Part shown: positions 5,893-6,692 of the stretch, piece after piece | How the letters are laid out: each line of letters begins with the position of its first letter | How positions within the stretch are numbered: position 1 is the stretch's first letter | Assembly: GCA_026193555.1 (NCBI GenBank) | Contig: JAPHUU010000028.1 | Coordinates: 1 to 6,692, forward strand | Direction of reading: 5' to 3' | Origin: Rhodanobacter sp. | Lineage (GTDB): Bacteria > Pseudomonadota > Gammaproteobacteria > Xanthomonadales > Rhodanobacteraceae | Length of the DNA stretch: 6,692 bases | The notes under the pieces: generated by a model | Database searches by the model: none | What the model saw: the letters and a program-made list of their open reading frames with translations, nothing else | What the model was told of the DNA's origin: nothing | Program-made: the position numbers and the translations under genes

Positions 5893-6630
5893 TCAGCCCA
5901 TGCCACCGTTGACGCCGATCACCTGACCGTTGATGTAAGCCGCCGCATCGCTGCACAGGAAGGCCACCAGTGCCGCGACTTCTTCCGGCTTGCCGGCACG
6001 CTGCGCAGGCACCAGTTCACGCAGGCGCTCGGGCGGGAATGCCTCGCCGATCATGCCGCCCTCGATGACGCCGGGCGCCACCACGTTCACGGTGATCCCG
6101 CGCGAAGCCATCTCGCGTGCCAGCGATTTGGAGGCGCCATGCAACGCCGCCTTGGCCGCCGCGTAATTGGTCTGGCCGCGGTTACCCATCACCGCGGCCA
6201 CCGAACTGATCGACACGATGCGGCCGAACCGCGCGCGCGCCATCGGCAACAGCAGCGGCTGGGTGACGTGAAAGAAGCCGTGCAGCGACACGTCGATCAC
6301 CCGATGCCACGCGGCCTCGGTCATGCCGGCCATCGGCATGTCCTCGTGCACGCCGGCGTTGTTCACCACGGCGTGGATGATGCCGTCGGTCAGTAGTGCA
6401 TCAATCGCGGCGCGACTGCCCGCGGCATCGGCCACGTCGAACGCCACCGCCTGCGCGCTGCCACCCGCATCGCGGATCGCCGCCGCCACCGCCTCGGCCC
6501 GATCAAGCCCGCGGTTGGCGTGCACGATCACGTGGTAGCCGCCGTCGGCCAGGGCACGGCAGATCGCACCGCCGAGATCGCCGCTACCACCGGTGACGAG
6601 GGCACGGCGCGGGGTTGCGGGTGGGTTCAT
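5893..6630 (-). CDS. fabG: FabG-type 3-oxoacyl-ACP reductase (SDR) of the pigment cluster
   Basis: A 245-residue short-chain dehydrogenase/reductase, starting MNPPATPRRALVTGG at 6630. It has the cofactor loop TGGSGDLG (13-20), NNAG (90-93), catalytic Ser143 in SISSV, Tyr156 and Lys160 in NYAAAK, and the C-terminal INGQVIGVNGGM. The Ser-Tyr-Lys spacing equals E. coli FabG (138, 151, 155). The fourth tetrad residue, Asn110 in E. coli, is Ser115 here (DVSLHGFF), and the cofactor loop has Asp where FabG usually has Gly. The family performs NADPH-dependent reduction of 3-oxoacyl-ACP to 3-hydroxyacyl-ACP. GQTNYAAAKAALHGA followed by SL, and VTQPLLLPM, resemble reductases of aryl polyene clusters from memory, so it probably serves polyene elongation, not primary fatty acid synthesis. 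It converges on the halogenase-like gene and probably belongs to a leftward transcript starting beyond the window. An in-frame GTG at 6687 would add 19 residues outside the conserved fold. Confidence 0.93.
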   Translation of the reverse strand: MNPPATPRRALVTGGSGDLGGAICRALADGGYHVIVHANRGLDRAEAVAAAIRDAGGSAQAVAFDVADAAGSRAAIDALLTDGIIHAVVNNAGVHEDMPMAGMTEAAWHRVIDVSLHGFFHVTQPLLLPMARARFGRIVSISSVAAVMGNRGQTNYAAAKAALHGASKSLAREMASRGITVNVVAPGVIEGGMIGEAFPPERLRELVPAQRAGKPEEVAALVAFLCSDAAAYINGQVIGVNGGMG

Positions 6631-6692
6631 GGCGGTGAGCTCGGGCGAAAACGCGATGGTAACCCAGCGCTCTCGGTCGATATCCACGCCAC
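6631..6692 (-). other. Upstream edge of the reductase gene, possible end of an overlapping gene
   Basis: Reading leftward from the window edge, two frames matter. One stays in the reductase frame with no stop (starting VDIDRERWVTIAFSPELTA). Another, in a different frame, ends in a TGA overlapping the reductase ATG as ATGA, the same junction type seen twice elsewhere in this window. Which one is coding cannot be settled from 62 bases; codon third positions favour the reductase frame. Confidence 0.3.

Noticed and set aside
1..6692. CRISPR array, insertion sequence, tRNA or integration site
   Set aside because: No spaced direct repeats, terminal inverted repeats with a transposase, tRNA-like cloverleaf or phage-type gene was seen on either strand.

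Overview
This window is high-GC, densely packed proteobacterial chromosome. The gene content suggests a gammaproteobacterium of the Xanthomonadales/Lysobacterales (Xanthomonas, Lysobacter, Rhodanobacter or Dyella type). That placement is an inference from the pigment-type genes and a HemF close to gammaproteobacterial HemF; no rRNA or other taxonomic marker is present.

Layout. Positions 1-356 (minus) hold the N-terminal third of oxygen-dependent coproporphyrinogen III oxidase (hemF), cut by the window edge. A 207-bp gap follows, with a 9-bp inverted repeat and a possible extended -10 for hemF. A membrane-anchored YdcF/SanA/ElyC-type DUF218 protein lies at 564-1334 (minus). An 86-bp divergent intergenic region separates it from a rightward block of four genes: a complete FabF-type beta-ketoacyl-ACP synthase (1421-2626), a Cys-less ketoacyl-synthase-like 'chain length factor' (2623-3414), a family 2 glycosyltransferase (3411-4184) and, after 88 bp, a flavin-dependent halogenase-like oxidoreductase (4273-5868). 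The first three are joined by two ATGA stop/start overlaps. A FabG-type 3-oxoacyl-ACP reductase (5893-6630, minus) runs toward this block. The 24-bp convergent junction contains most of a hairpin that could end transcription from both sides.

How the genes fit together. KS, Cys-less KS partner, FabG-type reductase, GT2 and halogenase-like flavoprotein is the gene set of the aryl polyene/xanthomonadin pigment clusters. There, a KS/CLF-like pair, a reductase and a dehydratase build a conjugated polyene on an ACP, and accessory enzymes decorate it and attach it to an outer-membrane lipid. The usual companions (ACPs, aryl-AMP ligase, dehydratases, acyltransferases, LolA-like and MMPL transport proteins, 3-hydroxybenzoate synthase) are not in the window and would have to lie to the right. 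HemF and the DUF218 gene look like the left, housekeeping flank.

The most interesting point is that the flavoprotein keeps halogenase hallmarks (a Lys at the Trp-halogenase catalytic position, WxWxIP and a GxGxxG FAD motif) but replaces the Glu specific to tryptophan halogenases. This fits a halogenase acting on a pigment precursor, or a relative with changed chemistry. I see no CRISPR array, insertion sequence, tRNA or rRNA, and no convincing wholly new system; this is part of a known type of pathway with several details worth checking.
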